From Syntrophus aciditrophicus (GTDB lineage: Bacteria; Desulfobacterota; Syntrophia; Syntrophales; UBA8958): a DNA stretch of 39,003 bases. The stretch is from assembly GCA_020718905.1 (NCBI GenBank), contig DYRD01000018.1, positions 1 through 39,003 of the forward strand, given 5' to 3'. Below, in pieces: positions 7,162-15,047 of the stretch (position 1 is the stretch's first letter; every line of letters starts with the position of its first letter). The notes under the pieces are model-generated. The model ran no database searches, was not told the origin of the DNA, and saw only the letters and a program-made list of their open reading frames with translations. Made by a program: the position numbers and the translations under genes.

Positions 7162-8876
7162 TGCGTTACTCACAAATGTTCCTGCCCACAATCAAAGAGA
7201 TCCCTTCCGATGCCGAGGTGATCAGTCATCAGCTCATGCTGCGGGCGGGAATGATCAGGAAATTGACAAGCGGGGTCTATTCCTATCTCCCCCTGGGATA
7301 TCGCGTCATCCGGAAGGTGGAGCAGATCATCAGAGAGGAAATGAACCGCGCCGGAGCCCAGGAGATATTCATGCCAACGGTGCAACCGGCGGAATTGTGG
7401 AAGGAGTCGGGACGCTGGACCTTTTACGGGAAAGAGTTGCTACGCTTTCGCGACCGCCGGGACTCTGAATGTTGCCTCGGACCCACCCATGAAGAGGTGG
7501 TGACTGATATCGTCAGGAACGGTGTTAAGTCTTACCGGCAGCTACCCCAGAACCTATATCAAATCCAGACGAAGTTCCGCGATGAAATGCGTCCCCGCTT
7601 CGGACTGATGCGATGCCGCGAATTCTCTATGAAAGACGCCTACAGTTTTGATGCCGATGCGGAGAGCGCAGATATCAGCTACCAGAAGATGTTTACGGCC
7701 TATAACCGGATTTTCGAACGTTGCGGTCTGAAGTTCCGTCCCGTGGAAGCCGATACGGGCAGCATCGGCGGCAGCTATTCCCACGAATTTCTCGTTATCG
7801 CCGATTCCGGCGAGGATGGAATGGCCTATTGCGCAAGTTGCGGCTACGCCGCCAATCTGGAAAAGGCGGAAATTGCCAAGCCCGAAAATGATGTTATTCC
7901 AAGAGAACCTTTCGCAATAGAAGCACCAAAGTTGGAGGAAGTGTGTACTCCGGAAGTACGGACCATCGAGGAGGTATGTGCCTTTCTTAAGGTCCGGCCG
8001 GAAGATGTCATCAAGACCCTCGTCTTCAGCGCCGACGGGATCCCCGTTGCCGTCCTCGTCCGGGGGGATGAGGAGGTAAATGAGATCAAGGTGAAAAACT
8101 ACCTTGGCTGTGACGTTCTGGAAATGGCCATGGATGACATGATCCAGGCCACCGCCGGCTCGCCCCGTGGCTTTGTCGGCCCCGTCGGTATCAAGTGCCG
8201 GGTCATGGCGGACTATTCCCTGCAGAAACTCACCTACGTGGTCGTCGGGGCCAACAAGGAGAATTATCATTGGAAGAACGCCAAGTATGGGCGGGATTTC
8301 GAGGTAGAGGCGTTTGCCGACTTGCGCGTAGTCCGGGAAACCGATCCCTGCCCGCGGTGTGCCGGGGATATCCGTTTTGCCCGGGGGATCGAAGTTGGCC
8401 ATGTCTTCAAATTGGGGACCAAGTACAGTAAGGCGATGAAAGCCGTTTATCTCGACAAGAACGGGAAAGAGCAGTACCTAGTCATGGGATGTTACGGGAT
8501 CGGCGTCGGCCGGACCGTAGCGGCCTGTATCGAGCAGTATCACGATGAAAACGGCATCATCTGGCCCCTGACAATTGCCCCCTATGAGGTGATCATTACC
8601 CCCGTCAACATGAATGACCGGGATCTGGCCGCCGCCGCCGAAAAGCTCTATACAGATCTTTTGACCCAGGGCGTCGAGGTAATTATCGACGATCGCGATG
8701 AAAGGGCGGGGGTGAAGTTCAAGGACGCCGATTTGATCGGCATCCCCCTGCGGGTGACCATCGGCCCCAAAAACCTCGCTGCTGGAAAAGTCGAGATCAA
8801 AGACAAAAGGACGGGGGAGGTAAGTATGGTATCCGTCGCAGCGGTAAAAAATTTCATATTAAGCGCGATCCGTTAA
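7161..8876 (+). CDS. proS: Prolyl-tRNA synthetase (bacterial type with editing insertion)
   Basis: ProS charges tRNA-Pro. The track's longer ORF (from 6888) is the ispG gene read out of frame. The true start is the ATG at 7161, with AAGGAGGCC immediately upstream and the family N-terminus MRYSQMFLPTIKEIPSDAEV. It is a class II synthetase. Motif 2 is in KFRDEMRPRFGLMRCREF (about residues 138-155) and motif 3 in CYGIGVGRTVAA. Between them lies the INS editing domain (roughly residues 225-400), with the AGSPRGFVGPVG segment, followed by the C-terminal anticodon-binding domain. The length of 571 residues is normal for the bacterial form. A tRNA-Pro(TGG) gene is encoded 3.5 kb downstream. The ispG-proS pair overlaps by one base and is surely co-transcribed. 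Confidence 0.95.
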   Translation: MRYSQMFLPTIKEIPSDAEVISHQLMLRAGMIRKLTSGVYSYLPLGYRVIRKVEQIIREEMNRAGAQEIFMPTVQPAELWKESGRWTFYGKELLRFRDRRDSECCLGPTHEEVVTDIVRNGVKSYRQLPQNLYQIQTKFRDEMRPRFGLMRCREFSMKDAYSFDADAESADISYQKMFTAYNRIFERCGLKFRPVEADTGSIGGSYSHEFLVIADSGEDGMAYCASCGYAANLEKAEIAKPENDVIPREPFAIEAPKLEEVCTPEVRTIEEVCAFLKVRPEDVIKTLVFSADGIPVAVLVRGDEEVNEIKVKNYLGCDVLEMAMDDMIQATAGSPRGFVGPVGIKCRVMADYSLQKLTYVVVGANKENYHWKNAKYGRDFEVEAFADLRVVRETDPCPRCAGDIRFARGIEVGHVFKLGTKYSKAMKAVYLDKNGKEQYLVMGCYGIGVGRTVAACIEQYHDENGIIWPLTIAPYEVIITPVNMNDRDLAAAAEKLYTDLLTQGVEVIIDDRDERAGVKFKDADLIGIPLRVTIGPKNLAAGKVEIKDKRTGEVSMVSVAAVKNFILSAIR

Positions 8877-8898
8877 AAATGATATCCTGAAAGATTAC

Positions 8899-11046
8899 AT
8901 GCTTCGTATTACCGACATACTTGATAAAGTCCAAACCTATCTCCCCCCGGAAGACCAGGAGATGATCGAGAAGGCCTATATCTTTTCCGCCTCCGTCCAT
9001 CAGGGGCAACTGCGGCTATCCGGGGAACCCTACCTGACCCATCCCATGGAAGTCGCCGGTATGCTTGCGGACATGAAACTGGATGCCGCGACCATAATTA
9101 CCGGCCTCCTCCACGATACGGTGGAAGACACCCTTACCACCACCGCCCAGATCGAAGCGGCATTCGGTAAAGACGTGGCGTTTCTGGTCGATGGTCTTAC
9201 GAAGATCAGCAAGATTACCTTGGGATCACAGGAGGAGCGCCAGGCGGAGAACTTCCGGAAGATGATTCTTGCCATGTCTGCCGATCTCAGGATCCTTGTT
9301 GTCCGCCTTGCCGATCGTATCCACAACATGCGGACCCTTAATTATCAGCCTCCCGACAAACAGAAGTATATTGCCACGGAGACCCTTGATCTTTACGCCC
9401 CCCTGGCCAACCGTCTCGGTATCAACTGGATGAAAGTTGCCCTCGAGGATCTTTCTTTCCGCTATCTCGAAAGTGACGCCTATAGCGAACTCTCCCGACG
9501 GATTGAAAAAAGGCAGGAACAACGGGATCAGTATACGGAAGAGGTCAAAGGGGTTATTGCCCGAGAGATTGCGAAATACGGGCTCAAAGGCGAAGTGGAA
9601 GGAAGGGCGAAGCATTTTTACAGCATTTACATGAAAATGCAGAACCAGCGTATCGATTTTGATGAGGTTTACGATCTCATCGCTTTCAGGATTATCCTGG
9701 ACACGGACAAGGATCGGGATTGCTACGAGGCCCTGAGCATCGTCCATGCCCTCTGGAAACCCGTTCCGGGTCGTTTCAAGGACCGTATCGCCATGCCCAA
9801 GGCAAATGGCTACCGGTCGCTCCATACCACCGTTATCGGCCCTTATGGCGAGCGGGTCGAGATTCAGATCCGGACGCGGGAAATGCATGAATGGGCGGAA
9901 GAGGGGATTGCCGCCCATTGGCGTTATAAGGAAAAGCGGGCGGACCTGGGTACGGAAGATCAGCAGATCATGAAACTCCGGGAGCTTCTCGATGTTCAGC
10001 AGGAAGCCGAGAATCCGCGGGAGTTTATGGCCAATCTGAAACTGGCCCTTTTCCCTGACGAAGCTTACGTTTTTACGCCGAATGGCGATGTCCAGGCCTT
10101 TCCGAAAGGGGCAACGCCCCTCGATTTTGCCTACAGCATCCATACGGATGTGGGACATCAATGTATCGGGGCCAAAGTCAACCGCAATATCGTGCCCTTG
10201 AAATATGAACTCCAGAATGGGGATACCGTTGAGATCATCACTCAGGCCGGACATCACCCCGGGAAGGACTGGCTGAAATGGGCGGTGACCTCCCGGGCCC
10301 GCTCCAAGATCAAAAGCTGGATCAAGACGGAGGAAAGAAAACGGAGCATCGAGATCGGACGGGAGATCCTGGATAGGGAATTTAAAAAGCATAGCCTCAA
10401 GCTTTCACAATTGCTGAAGTCGGAAGATCTAAAGAAGCTCTATGAGGAGCATAATGTCAATACTCCCGACGATGTGATGGCTCTCGTAGGCTACGGCAGG
10501 CTTTCGGCAAAGCATATCGTCAACCGTTTCCTTCCCGAGACGGCCGCCAAGGTGGAAGAAGCACCCGTCGAGAAGGCAAGGAAAAAAACAAAAGGCACGG
10601 CGAACCTCGGAATCTCCCTTACGGGGATTGAGGATGTCCTCGTCAAATTTGCCCGTTGCTGCGATCCCATCCCCGGAGATGAGATCGTCGGGTATATCTC
10701 CCGGGGTCGCGGGATAACGATCCATACCGCCCGGTGTGCGAATATTCGGGACCTGGACCCGGAAAGGGTCATTGAGGTATCATGGAATATAAAGGACAAG
10801 CAGACCTATGCCGTCGATATGCGCGTCGTCTGTCAAGATAGGAAAGGGGTCATCGCGGAAGTGAGTTCCGTAATCTCCTTAATGGATATCAACATCAGCC
10901 GTGCAGAAGTGGAAACTACTCCCGAATTGCAGGCGATTTGCAACTTCCGGATCGATGTCCATGACCTGAAACAATTCAACCAGGTAGTTGCCGCCGTAAA
11001 AAAGCTGAAATGCGTCGTTTCCATCGAGCGCCCGAAGAAAACGTGA
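8899..11046 (+). CDS. rel: Bifunctional (p)ppGpp synthetase/hydrolase (Rel/SpoT type)
   Basis: This is a long RelA/SpoT homologue that makes and degrades the stringent-response alarmone. The N-terminal HD hydrolase domain is intact: THPMEVAG (H48) and LLHDTVEDT (H72-D73). The synthetase domain has YDLIAFRIILD, then RFKDRIAMPKANGYRSLH (about residues 290-307) and VEIQIRTREMHEWAE. The R-x-K-D form of the synthetase motif is that of bifunctional enzymes, whereas E. coli RelA has E-x-D-D and a dead HD domain. A TGS domain (about 385-445), a conserved-cysteine region (FARCCDPIPGDEIVGYISRGRGI) and a C-terminal ACT domain follow. The 715-residue length is typical. It is probably the only long Rel of the genome, as is usual outside gamma/beta-proteobacteria, but the window cannot show this. 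Confidence 0.94.
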   Translation: MLRITDILDKVQTYLPPEDQEMIEKAYIFSASVHQGQLRLSGEPYLTHPMEVAGMLADMKLDAATIITGLLHDTVEDTLTTTAQIEAAFGKDVAFLVDGLTKISKITLGSQEERQAENFRKMILAMSADLRILVVRLADRIHNMRTLNYQPPDKQKYIATETLDLYAPLANRLGINWMKVALEDLSFRYLESDAYSELSRRIEKRQEQRDQYTEEVKGVIAREIAKYGLKGEVEGRAKHFYSIYMKMQNQRIDFDEVYDLIAFRIILDTDKDRDCYEALSIVHALWKPVPGRFKDRIAMPKANGYRSLHTTVIGPYGERVEIQIRTREMHEWAEEGIAAHWRYKEKRADLGTEDQQIMKLRELLDVQQEAENPREFMANLKLALFPDEAYVFTPNGDVQAFPKGATPLDFAYSIHTDVGHQCIGAKVNRNIVPLKYELQNGDTVEIITQAGHHPGKDWLKWAVTSRARSKIKSWIKTEERKRSIEIGREILDREFKKHSLKLSQLLKSEDLKKLYEEHNVNTPDDVMALVGYGRLSAKHIVNRFLPETAAKVEEAPVEKARKKTKGTANLGISLTGIEDVLVKFARCCDPIPGDEIVGYISRGRGITIHTARCANIRDLDPERVIEVSWNIKDKQTYAVDMRVVCQDRKGVIAEVSSVISLMDINISRAEVETTPELQAICNFRIDVHDLKQFNQVVAAVKKLKCVVSIERPKKT

Positions 11047-11060
11047 TGGTGTGTTCCATA

Positions 11061-11090
11061 TTGACAGGCAGGGGTATTATGCAGTATGTA
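11061..11090 (+). promoter_or_regulatory. Possible promoter for the amidase gene
   Basis: A perfect TTGACA (11061-11066) is followed after 18 bases by TATGTA (11085-11090), a weak -10 box. It lies 15 bases after the rel stop and 24 bases before the preferred amidase start at 11115. The weak -10 keeps the confidence low. Confidence 0.3.
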
Positions 11091-11114
11091 GCGCCCACAT
11101 TAAAGGTAGGGAAA

Positions 11115-11810
11115 ATGAAAAGAATTAAGATAATCAGTATTTGTGCGATACTTGTTATTCTGGGAGGCTGGTGCTTCACCGGACAAGCGTCGGCTCAACA
11201 GGGGCGCGTCAATAAGGCAATCATTATCGATGCCGGACATGGCGGACCAGACCTTGGGGTAAAGGTAGCAGATACGGCATATGAAAAGGATCTAAATTTG
11301 CGTATCGCCTTGGCCCTGCAAAAAGAATTGACCCGTGCCGGTTATCAGCAGGTCATGCTCACCCGTTCCGCCGACAAAGAAATGTCCCTGAAGGAACGCA
11401 TCCAACTGATCAAAAACAATGATCCGCTCCTGGTGATCAGCATTCATATCAATGGGGGTTTTGGAAACAAATCAAAAGGCTACGAAATCTATTTCCCCGG
11501 CTTCGGAACGGCAAAAGAAGCGCATAGCGAGACATCTGCCATCATCAAGGATATGACGAAAAACAAGCACCTCAATGATTCTGTACGATTGGCCCAGTAT
11601 ATACAGAAGCATCTGGATGGCGTTTTCTCCAAAGAAAACAGAGGTCTCAGGGAGGCGCCGATTCCCTTGATGGAAGGAATCAATGTGCCGGCGGTGGTTA
11701 TTGAAATCGGTTTCCTGACCAATAAGGAAAACAGAAAGAAAGTTACCGACGGTAAGGTTCAGCAGGAGATTGCCAAGGCCATCAGCCGCGGTGTCAAAGA
11801 AAGTCTGTAG
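11115..11810 (+). CDS. Exported N-acetylmuramoyl-L-alanine amidase (Amidase_3)
   Basis: This zinc amidase cleaves the bond between muramic acid and the stem peptide in the periplasm. I choose the ATG at 11115, not 11010, because it begins a clean signal peptide (MKRIKIISICAILVILGGWCF...ASA-QQ, cleavage near residue 27) and has a TAGGGA ribosome site. Zinc ligands are H42 in DAGHGGPD, E57 in YEKDLN and H111 in SIHINGG. The catalytic glutamate is E197 in VVIEIGFLTN. The catalytic domain fills the whole mature protein (231 residues in total), so there is no AMIN domain as in AmiC and no cell-wall-binding repeat. It could serve in cell separation or recycling. The neighbours are not informative. 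Confidence 0.9.
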   Translation: MKRIKIISICAILVILGGWCFTGQASAQQGRVNKAIIIDAGHGGPDLGVKVADTAYEKDLNLRIALALQKELTRAGYQQVMLTRSADKEMSLKERIQLIKNNDPLLVISIHINGGFGNKSKGYEIYFPGFGTAKEAHSETSAIIKDMTKNKHLNDSVRLAQYIQKHLDGVFSKENRGLREAPIPLMEGINVPAVVIEIGFLTNKENRKKVTDGKVQQEIAKAISRGVKESL

Positions 11811-11817
11811 GCCGAGG

Positions 11818-12426
11818 ATGCTGACAACCATAGTAATTGCATCAAAGAATAAAGGGAAGATCGAAGAGATCAAGGATATACTGACCGATCTTCCGCTTGA
11901 GATTCTCTCCTTGAATCATTATCCAAGCGCTCCCGACGTAGAGGAAAACGGCGGGACCTTTCTTGAGAACGCCCTGCTGAAAGGGCAAGCCATTTCCGAC
12001 TTTACCGGTATGCCCGTGCTGGCCGACGATTCGGGATTGGAAGTGGACTATCTCGGGGGGGAGCCGGGGATCCTTTCCGCGCGCTATGCCGGCGCGGACG
12101 CGACCGATGAGGAAAACAACCAAAAGCTCCTCATGGCCCTGAAGGATGTTCCCGACCCGCAGCGAGGGGCCACCTTTCGTTGTGCCCTGGTCCTGTATTT
12201 GCCGCACGGCGAGTACCAGGCTTTTGAGGGGCGTTGGCGCGGGCGGATCGGGGATGAGTTTCGCGGTGGTTACGGGTTTGGCTATGACCCCCTTTTCTAT
12301 TTGCCGGATGAGGGAAAGACCGTGGCGGAGATAACGGCGGTGGAAAAAAATAAACTTAGCCATCGTTCGCAGGCGGTTCAAGAATTGAAAAAGTACTTGC
12401 AAGGCAAGTTTTTACTGAAAAACTAA
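11818..12426 (+). CDS. rdgB: XTP/dITP pyrophosphatase (RdgB/HAM1)
   Basis: This enzyme hydrolyses non-canonical purine triphosphates (XTP, dITP, ITP) to monophosphates and keeps them out of DNA and RNA. The start ATG at 11818 ([18 protein letters not shown]) is preferred over the track's 11770. It gives the family N-terminus with the S/T-x-N-x-x-K-x-x-E triphosphate-binding motif, and a GAGG site lies just upstream. [25 protein letters not shown] holds the metal-binding aspartates, and GFGYDPLF is the base-recognition segment. The protein is 202 residues long. A G7 tract near 12055-12061 is read correctly in frame. It follows the amidase by seven bases. Confidence 0.93.
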   Translation: MLTTIVIASKNKGKIEEIKDILTDLPLEILSLNHYPSAPDVEENGGTFLENALLKGQAISDFTGMPVLADDSGLEVDYLGGEPGILSARYAGADATDEENNQKLLMALKDVPDPQRGATFRCALVLYLPHGEYQAFEGRWRGRIGDEFRGGYGFGYDPLFYLPDEGKTVAEITAVEKNKLSHRSQAVQELKKYLQGKFLLKN

Positions 12427-12433
12427 CGGATAA

Positions 12434-12510
12434 CGGGGCGTAGCGCAGCCTGGTAGCGCGCCTGCTTTGGGAGCAGGATGTCGCAGGTTCAAATCCTGCC
12501 GCCCCGACCA
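12434..12510 (+). tRNA. tRNA-Pro (anticodon TGG)
   Basis: A 77-base cloverleaf with a perfect 7-bp acceptor stem CGGGGCG/CGCCCCG, D arm, anticodon stem CCTGC/GCAGG around the loop TTTGGGA (anticodon TGG), T arm GCAGG-TTCAAAT-CCTGC, and an encoded CCA end. It follows rdgB by seven bases, so it may be processed from that transcript. Confidence 0.97.
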
Positions 12511-12548
12511 TACATATGGTATAGCTAAGCAAAAAAGGAGTACAAATT

Positions 12549-13340
12549 ATGACCGAAATTAAAGAAGGAACCATCAGCCGTGAAATTCGGGGCCATGTAT
12601 TTTTGATCGGCGTGCACCGATCTTCCAAGATGAACGCCTTTACCTGGGACATGCTTATCGATCTTTCCAAGGCCTTTGGCGAGTACGATGGGAATGCGAA
12701 TTTGCGCTGTGCCGTTGTTTTTGCTGCGGGCAATCATTTTACCGCCGGCCTGGATCTGGGGGATGTGGCCCCTCATGTAGCCAAAGGGGAACCTTTCATT
12801 AAGGAAGGGGAAATCGATCCTTTTGCCGTTCACGGCCGCATGCTTGCCAAGCCGCTGATCATGGCCGTTCAAGGCCGCTGCTATACCCTCGGAACGGAAC
12901 TTTCCCTCGCTGCCGATATCGTGGTTGCCGCAGCGGATACGCGCTTTGCCCAGTTGGAAGTGAAGCGGGGCATTTTCCCCTTCGGCGGAGCAACGATCCG
13001 CATGGCCAAGACGGCCGGTTGGGGAAACGCCATGCGTTATCTTCTCACCGGAGATGAGTTCCCCGTCGAAGACGCCTACCGCTTTGGTCTGGTGCAGGAA
13101 ATCACGGAACCGGGCAAACAGCTCGAGGAGGCATTGAAAATCGCGGAAAAGATCGCCGCCCAGGCGCCCCTCGCTGTCCAGGCGACGCTGTCCCTGGCTA
13201 AAACGGCAACATATGATGGCTTCGCAGCCGGGGTTCGGGAGATCATGCCGAAACTTCTGAAAGTGATGCAATCGGAAGACGCCGCCGAAGGGGTGATGTC
13301 CCTCATCGAGCGCCGCCAGGCGATCTTCAAGGGAAGATAA
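12549..13340 (+). CDS. Enoyl-CoA hydratase/isomerase (crotonase) family protein
   Basis: This is a crotonase-fold enzyme of 263 residues. Both acid/base glutamates of the hydratases appear to be present: E117 in TLGTELSLAADI and E137 in FAQLEVKRG. They are 20 residues apart, the same spacing as E144/E164 in rat mitochondrial hydratase. AGLDLGDV supplies the first oxyanion-hole backbone position and GRCYTLG the second. The segment AMRYLLTGDEFPVEDAYRFGLV is the usual crotonase region before the C-terminal helices. The ATG has a strong AAAGGAG site. The substrate is unknown. The enzyme stands alone, without other fatty-acid or aromatic-degradation genes in the window, so assignment as a hydratase rather than an isomerase or another crotonase is tentative. 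Confidence 0.85.
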   Translation: MTEIKEGTISREIRGHVFLIGVHRSSKMNAFTWDMLIDLSKAFGEYDGNANLRCAVVFAAGNHFTAGLDLGDVAPHVAKGEPFIKEGEIDPFAVHGRMLAKPLIMAVQGRCYTLGTELSLAADIVVAAADTRFAQLEVKRGIFPFGGATIRMAKTAGWGNAMRYLLTGDEFPVEDAYRFGLVQEITEPGKQLEEALKIAEKIAAQAPLAVQATLSLAKTATYDGFAAGVREIMPKLLKVMQSEDAAEGVMSLIERRQAIFKGR

Positions 13341-13359
13341 GCAGTTACCCAATAACTGC
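13341..13359 (+). terminator. Hairpin directly after the crotonase stop codon
   Basis: GCAGTTA-CCCAA-TAACTGC is a perfect 7-bp stem with a 5-base loop, starting at the first base after the stop. There is no T run behind it (ATAATAACC follows), so it is at best a weak or Rho-assisted terminator or an mRNA 3'-end stabiliser. Confidence 0.35.
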
Positions 13360-13366
13360 ATAATAA

Positions 13367-13700
13367 CCTATTCCCATCCTTGAAAAGACATTGGCCCTGA
13401 CCTTTGACGAGGGTCGCCAATTAGTCGCCGCTGCCCGTGATTTAAGATAAACAATTTTTGTCGGTCATATCTTTCCTTACCACCGGGGGGTTGTCAAACT
13501 TGCGGAGGTGATTGCAGACGGAAAGATCGGCTGCCTTCAATATATATATTTCCGCCGCCTGAGCCTCGGCAAGATACGCCGGGAAGAAAACATCCTCTGG
13601 TTCTTTGCTCCTCATGATATATCCCTGATTCTCAGTATCGTCGGCGCAGATCAAAGACAGATATATCTCATATGGGGGGAACGCTCTATCGGAAAGGATT
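13367..13700 (+). pseudogene. Remnant of a Gfo/Idh/MocA-family oxidoreductase
   Basis: One plus-strand frame reads EKTLALTFDEGRQLVAAA, then an in-frame TAA (13448-13450), then FVGHIFPYHRGVVKLAEVI, IYFRRLSLGKIRREENILW and FAPHDISLIL. These match, in order, the VEKPLALT, GHTFLY-P-V-KL-E-I, R-NLGK-R-D-N-LW and LAPHDISI segments of sugar-modifying NAD(P)-dependent dehydrogenases of the Gfo/Idh/MocA family. The N-terminal Rossmann GxGxxG part is absent, because the crotonase gene lies there. The C-terminal half is also absent, because similarity fades before the convergent trmFO end. No start codon or ribosome site fits. The piece is therefore a relic of about 110 codons from an enzyme normally near 330 residues. 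The minus-strand ORF 13442-13783 is a shadow of it. The exact 3' boundary is uncertain. Confidence 0.72.
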
Positions 13701-13724
13701 GCGCGACCGCTATCAGGGAGATGT

Positions 13725-15047
13725 CTACCCGACCCCGTTCTTCGCTGCCCAGTCAGCAAGATCGGCGAGTGACCGTTGTGCATACGCTTTTCCCCGCTCT
13801 TTTTTTCTGATTTTTATCTCTAAGGGTTGAAAAATGCCGTGATTGATGTTCATAGGCTGGAAGTCCTTTCTCCCGGGCGTAGTGATGAGGCGGATCAGGG
13901 CCCCCAGGGCCGTTGTGTCCGGCGGCGGCGACAGTTCCTTATTCTCAAGCAGGTGCGAGCTGGCTAGTCCGGAATAAAGCCCCATTGCGGCTGATTCAAC
14001 ATAACCTTCCACTCCCGTTAGCTGACCTGCGAAAAATATCGTTGGGCGAGAACGGAGTTGCAGGCGTTCATTGAGCAGGGTAGGGGAATGGATGAACGTG
14101 TTGCGGTGAATACTTCCATAGCGGGCAAATTCCGCCTTTTCCAAACCGGGTATCATTCTGAAGACGCGGCGCTGTTCCGGCCAGGCTAATTTTGTCTGGA
14201 AACCGACCATATTGAGGAGAGTTCCGGCCTGGTTCTCCTTACGCAACTGGACTACGGCATGGGGCTGCCGGCCCGTATGGGGGTCAGTCAGGCCGACAGG
14301 TTTCATCGGGCCGAAAAGCAGGGTTAGCTCGCCGCGCTCAGCCAGGATTTCGATGGGAAGACATCCTTCGAAATAGCGAGGTTTTTCGAAGTCCCAGAGG
14401 GGAACCTTCTCGGCGTTCAGCACGGCCTCCCGGAAGGAGCTATAGGTTGGCTCGTCAAGGGGACAATTGAGGTAATCCCCATCTCCGTCCTGATAACGCG
14501 AGGCCCAGAAAATTTTGGTGCCGTCTAGGGAATCGGCGGTTACTATCGGCGAGATGGCGTCGTAAAAGTAGAGGTAGTCCGTACCGGTAAGACCCTGGAT
14601 CTCTCTTGCCAAGGCGTCGGAGGTGAGGGGGCCTGTGGCGATTACTGTGAGGCCGGACCGGGGGATTTCCACACCTTCCTGATGGACAAGCCGGAAGGAA
14701 GGGCCAAAGTTCAATAGCTTTCCTTGGATGTATTCCGAAAACCGGTGGCGGTCCACAGCGAGGGATTTTCCCGCCGGCACGGCGGTTTTGTCCGCCCCTT
14801 CCATAAAGAGGGATCCAAGCAGGCGCAGCTCTGCTTTCAGGAGACCGACGGCGCTTTCCACCGCGTTTGAGCGCAGGGAATTGCTGCAGACCAGTTCGGA
14901 AAGGAGGGGCGAGGTGTGGGCCGGGGAAAAACGTCCCGGTTTCATTTCCAGCATGGTCAGCCGGCAACCCCGGTTCAGCAACTGCCAGGCGGCTTCGCAA
15001 CCGGCAAGCCCGCCGCCGATGATGATTACCTCTTCGTCAACCGTCAT
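13725..15047 (-). CDS. trmFO: Methylenetetrahydrofolate--tRNA-(uracil(54)-C(5))-methyltransferase TrmFO
   Basis: TrmFO makes ribothymidine at position 54 of tRNAs. It uses methylenetetrahydrofolate and FADH2, in place of the S-adenosylmethionine-dependent TrmA of enterobacteria. The FAD-binding glycine motif IIIGGGLAGCEAAW lies at residues 8-21, and MKPGRFSPAH and ELVCSNSLRS are hallmark TrmFO blocks. GQLTGVEGYVESAAMGL near the C-terminus is the second conserved FAD/folate region. The length of 440 residues is normal. Its first eleven bases overlap the end of topA, and the dprA-topA-trmFO order is a common bacterial arrangement. Downstream lies only the MocA-family remnant on the opposite strand. 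Confidence 0.95.
   Translation of the reverse strand: MTVDEEVIIIGGGLAGCEAAWQLLNRGCRLTMLEMKPGRFSPAHTSPLLSELVCSNSLRSNAVESAVGLLKAELRLLGSLFMEGADKTAVPAGKSLAVDRHRFSEYIQGKLLNFGPSFRLVHQEGVEIPRSGLTVIATGPLTSDALAREIQGLTGTDYLYFYDAISPIVTADSLDGTKIFWASRYQDGDGDYLNCPLDEPTYSSFREAVLNAEKVPLWDFEKPRYFEGCLPIEILAERGELTLLFGPMKPVGLTDPHTGRQPHAVVQLRKENQAGTLLNMVGFQTKLAWPEQRRVFRMIPGLEKAEFARYGSIHRNTFIHSPTLLNERLQLRSRPTIFFAGQLTGVEGYVESAAMGLYSGLASSHLLENKELSPPPDTTALGALIRLITTPGRKDFQPMNINHGIFQPLEIKIRKKERGKAYAQRSLADLADWAAKNGVG

Noticed and set aside
12505-12519. Palindrome ACCATACATATGGT at the end of tRNA-Pro
   Set aside because: It is partly made by the CCA end of the tRNA; the stem is 6 bp with a 2-base loop and no T run.
13442-13783. 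113-residue minus-strand ORF after trmFO
   Set aside because: It is antisense to the Gfo/Idh/MocA remnant, whose plus-strand frame gives ordered family motifs; the minus-strand product has none.
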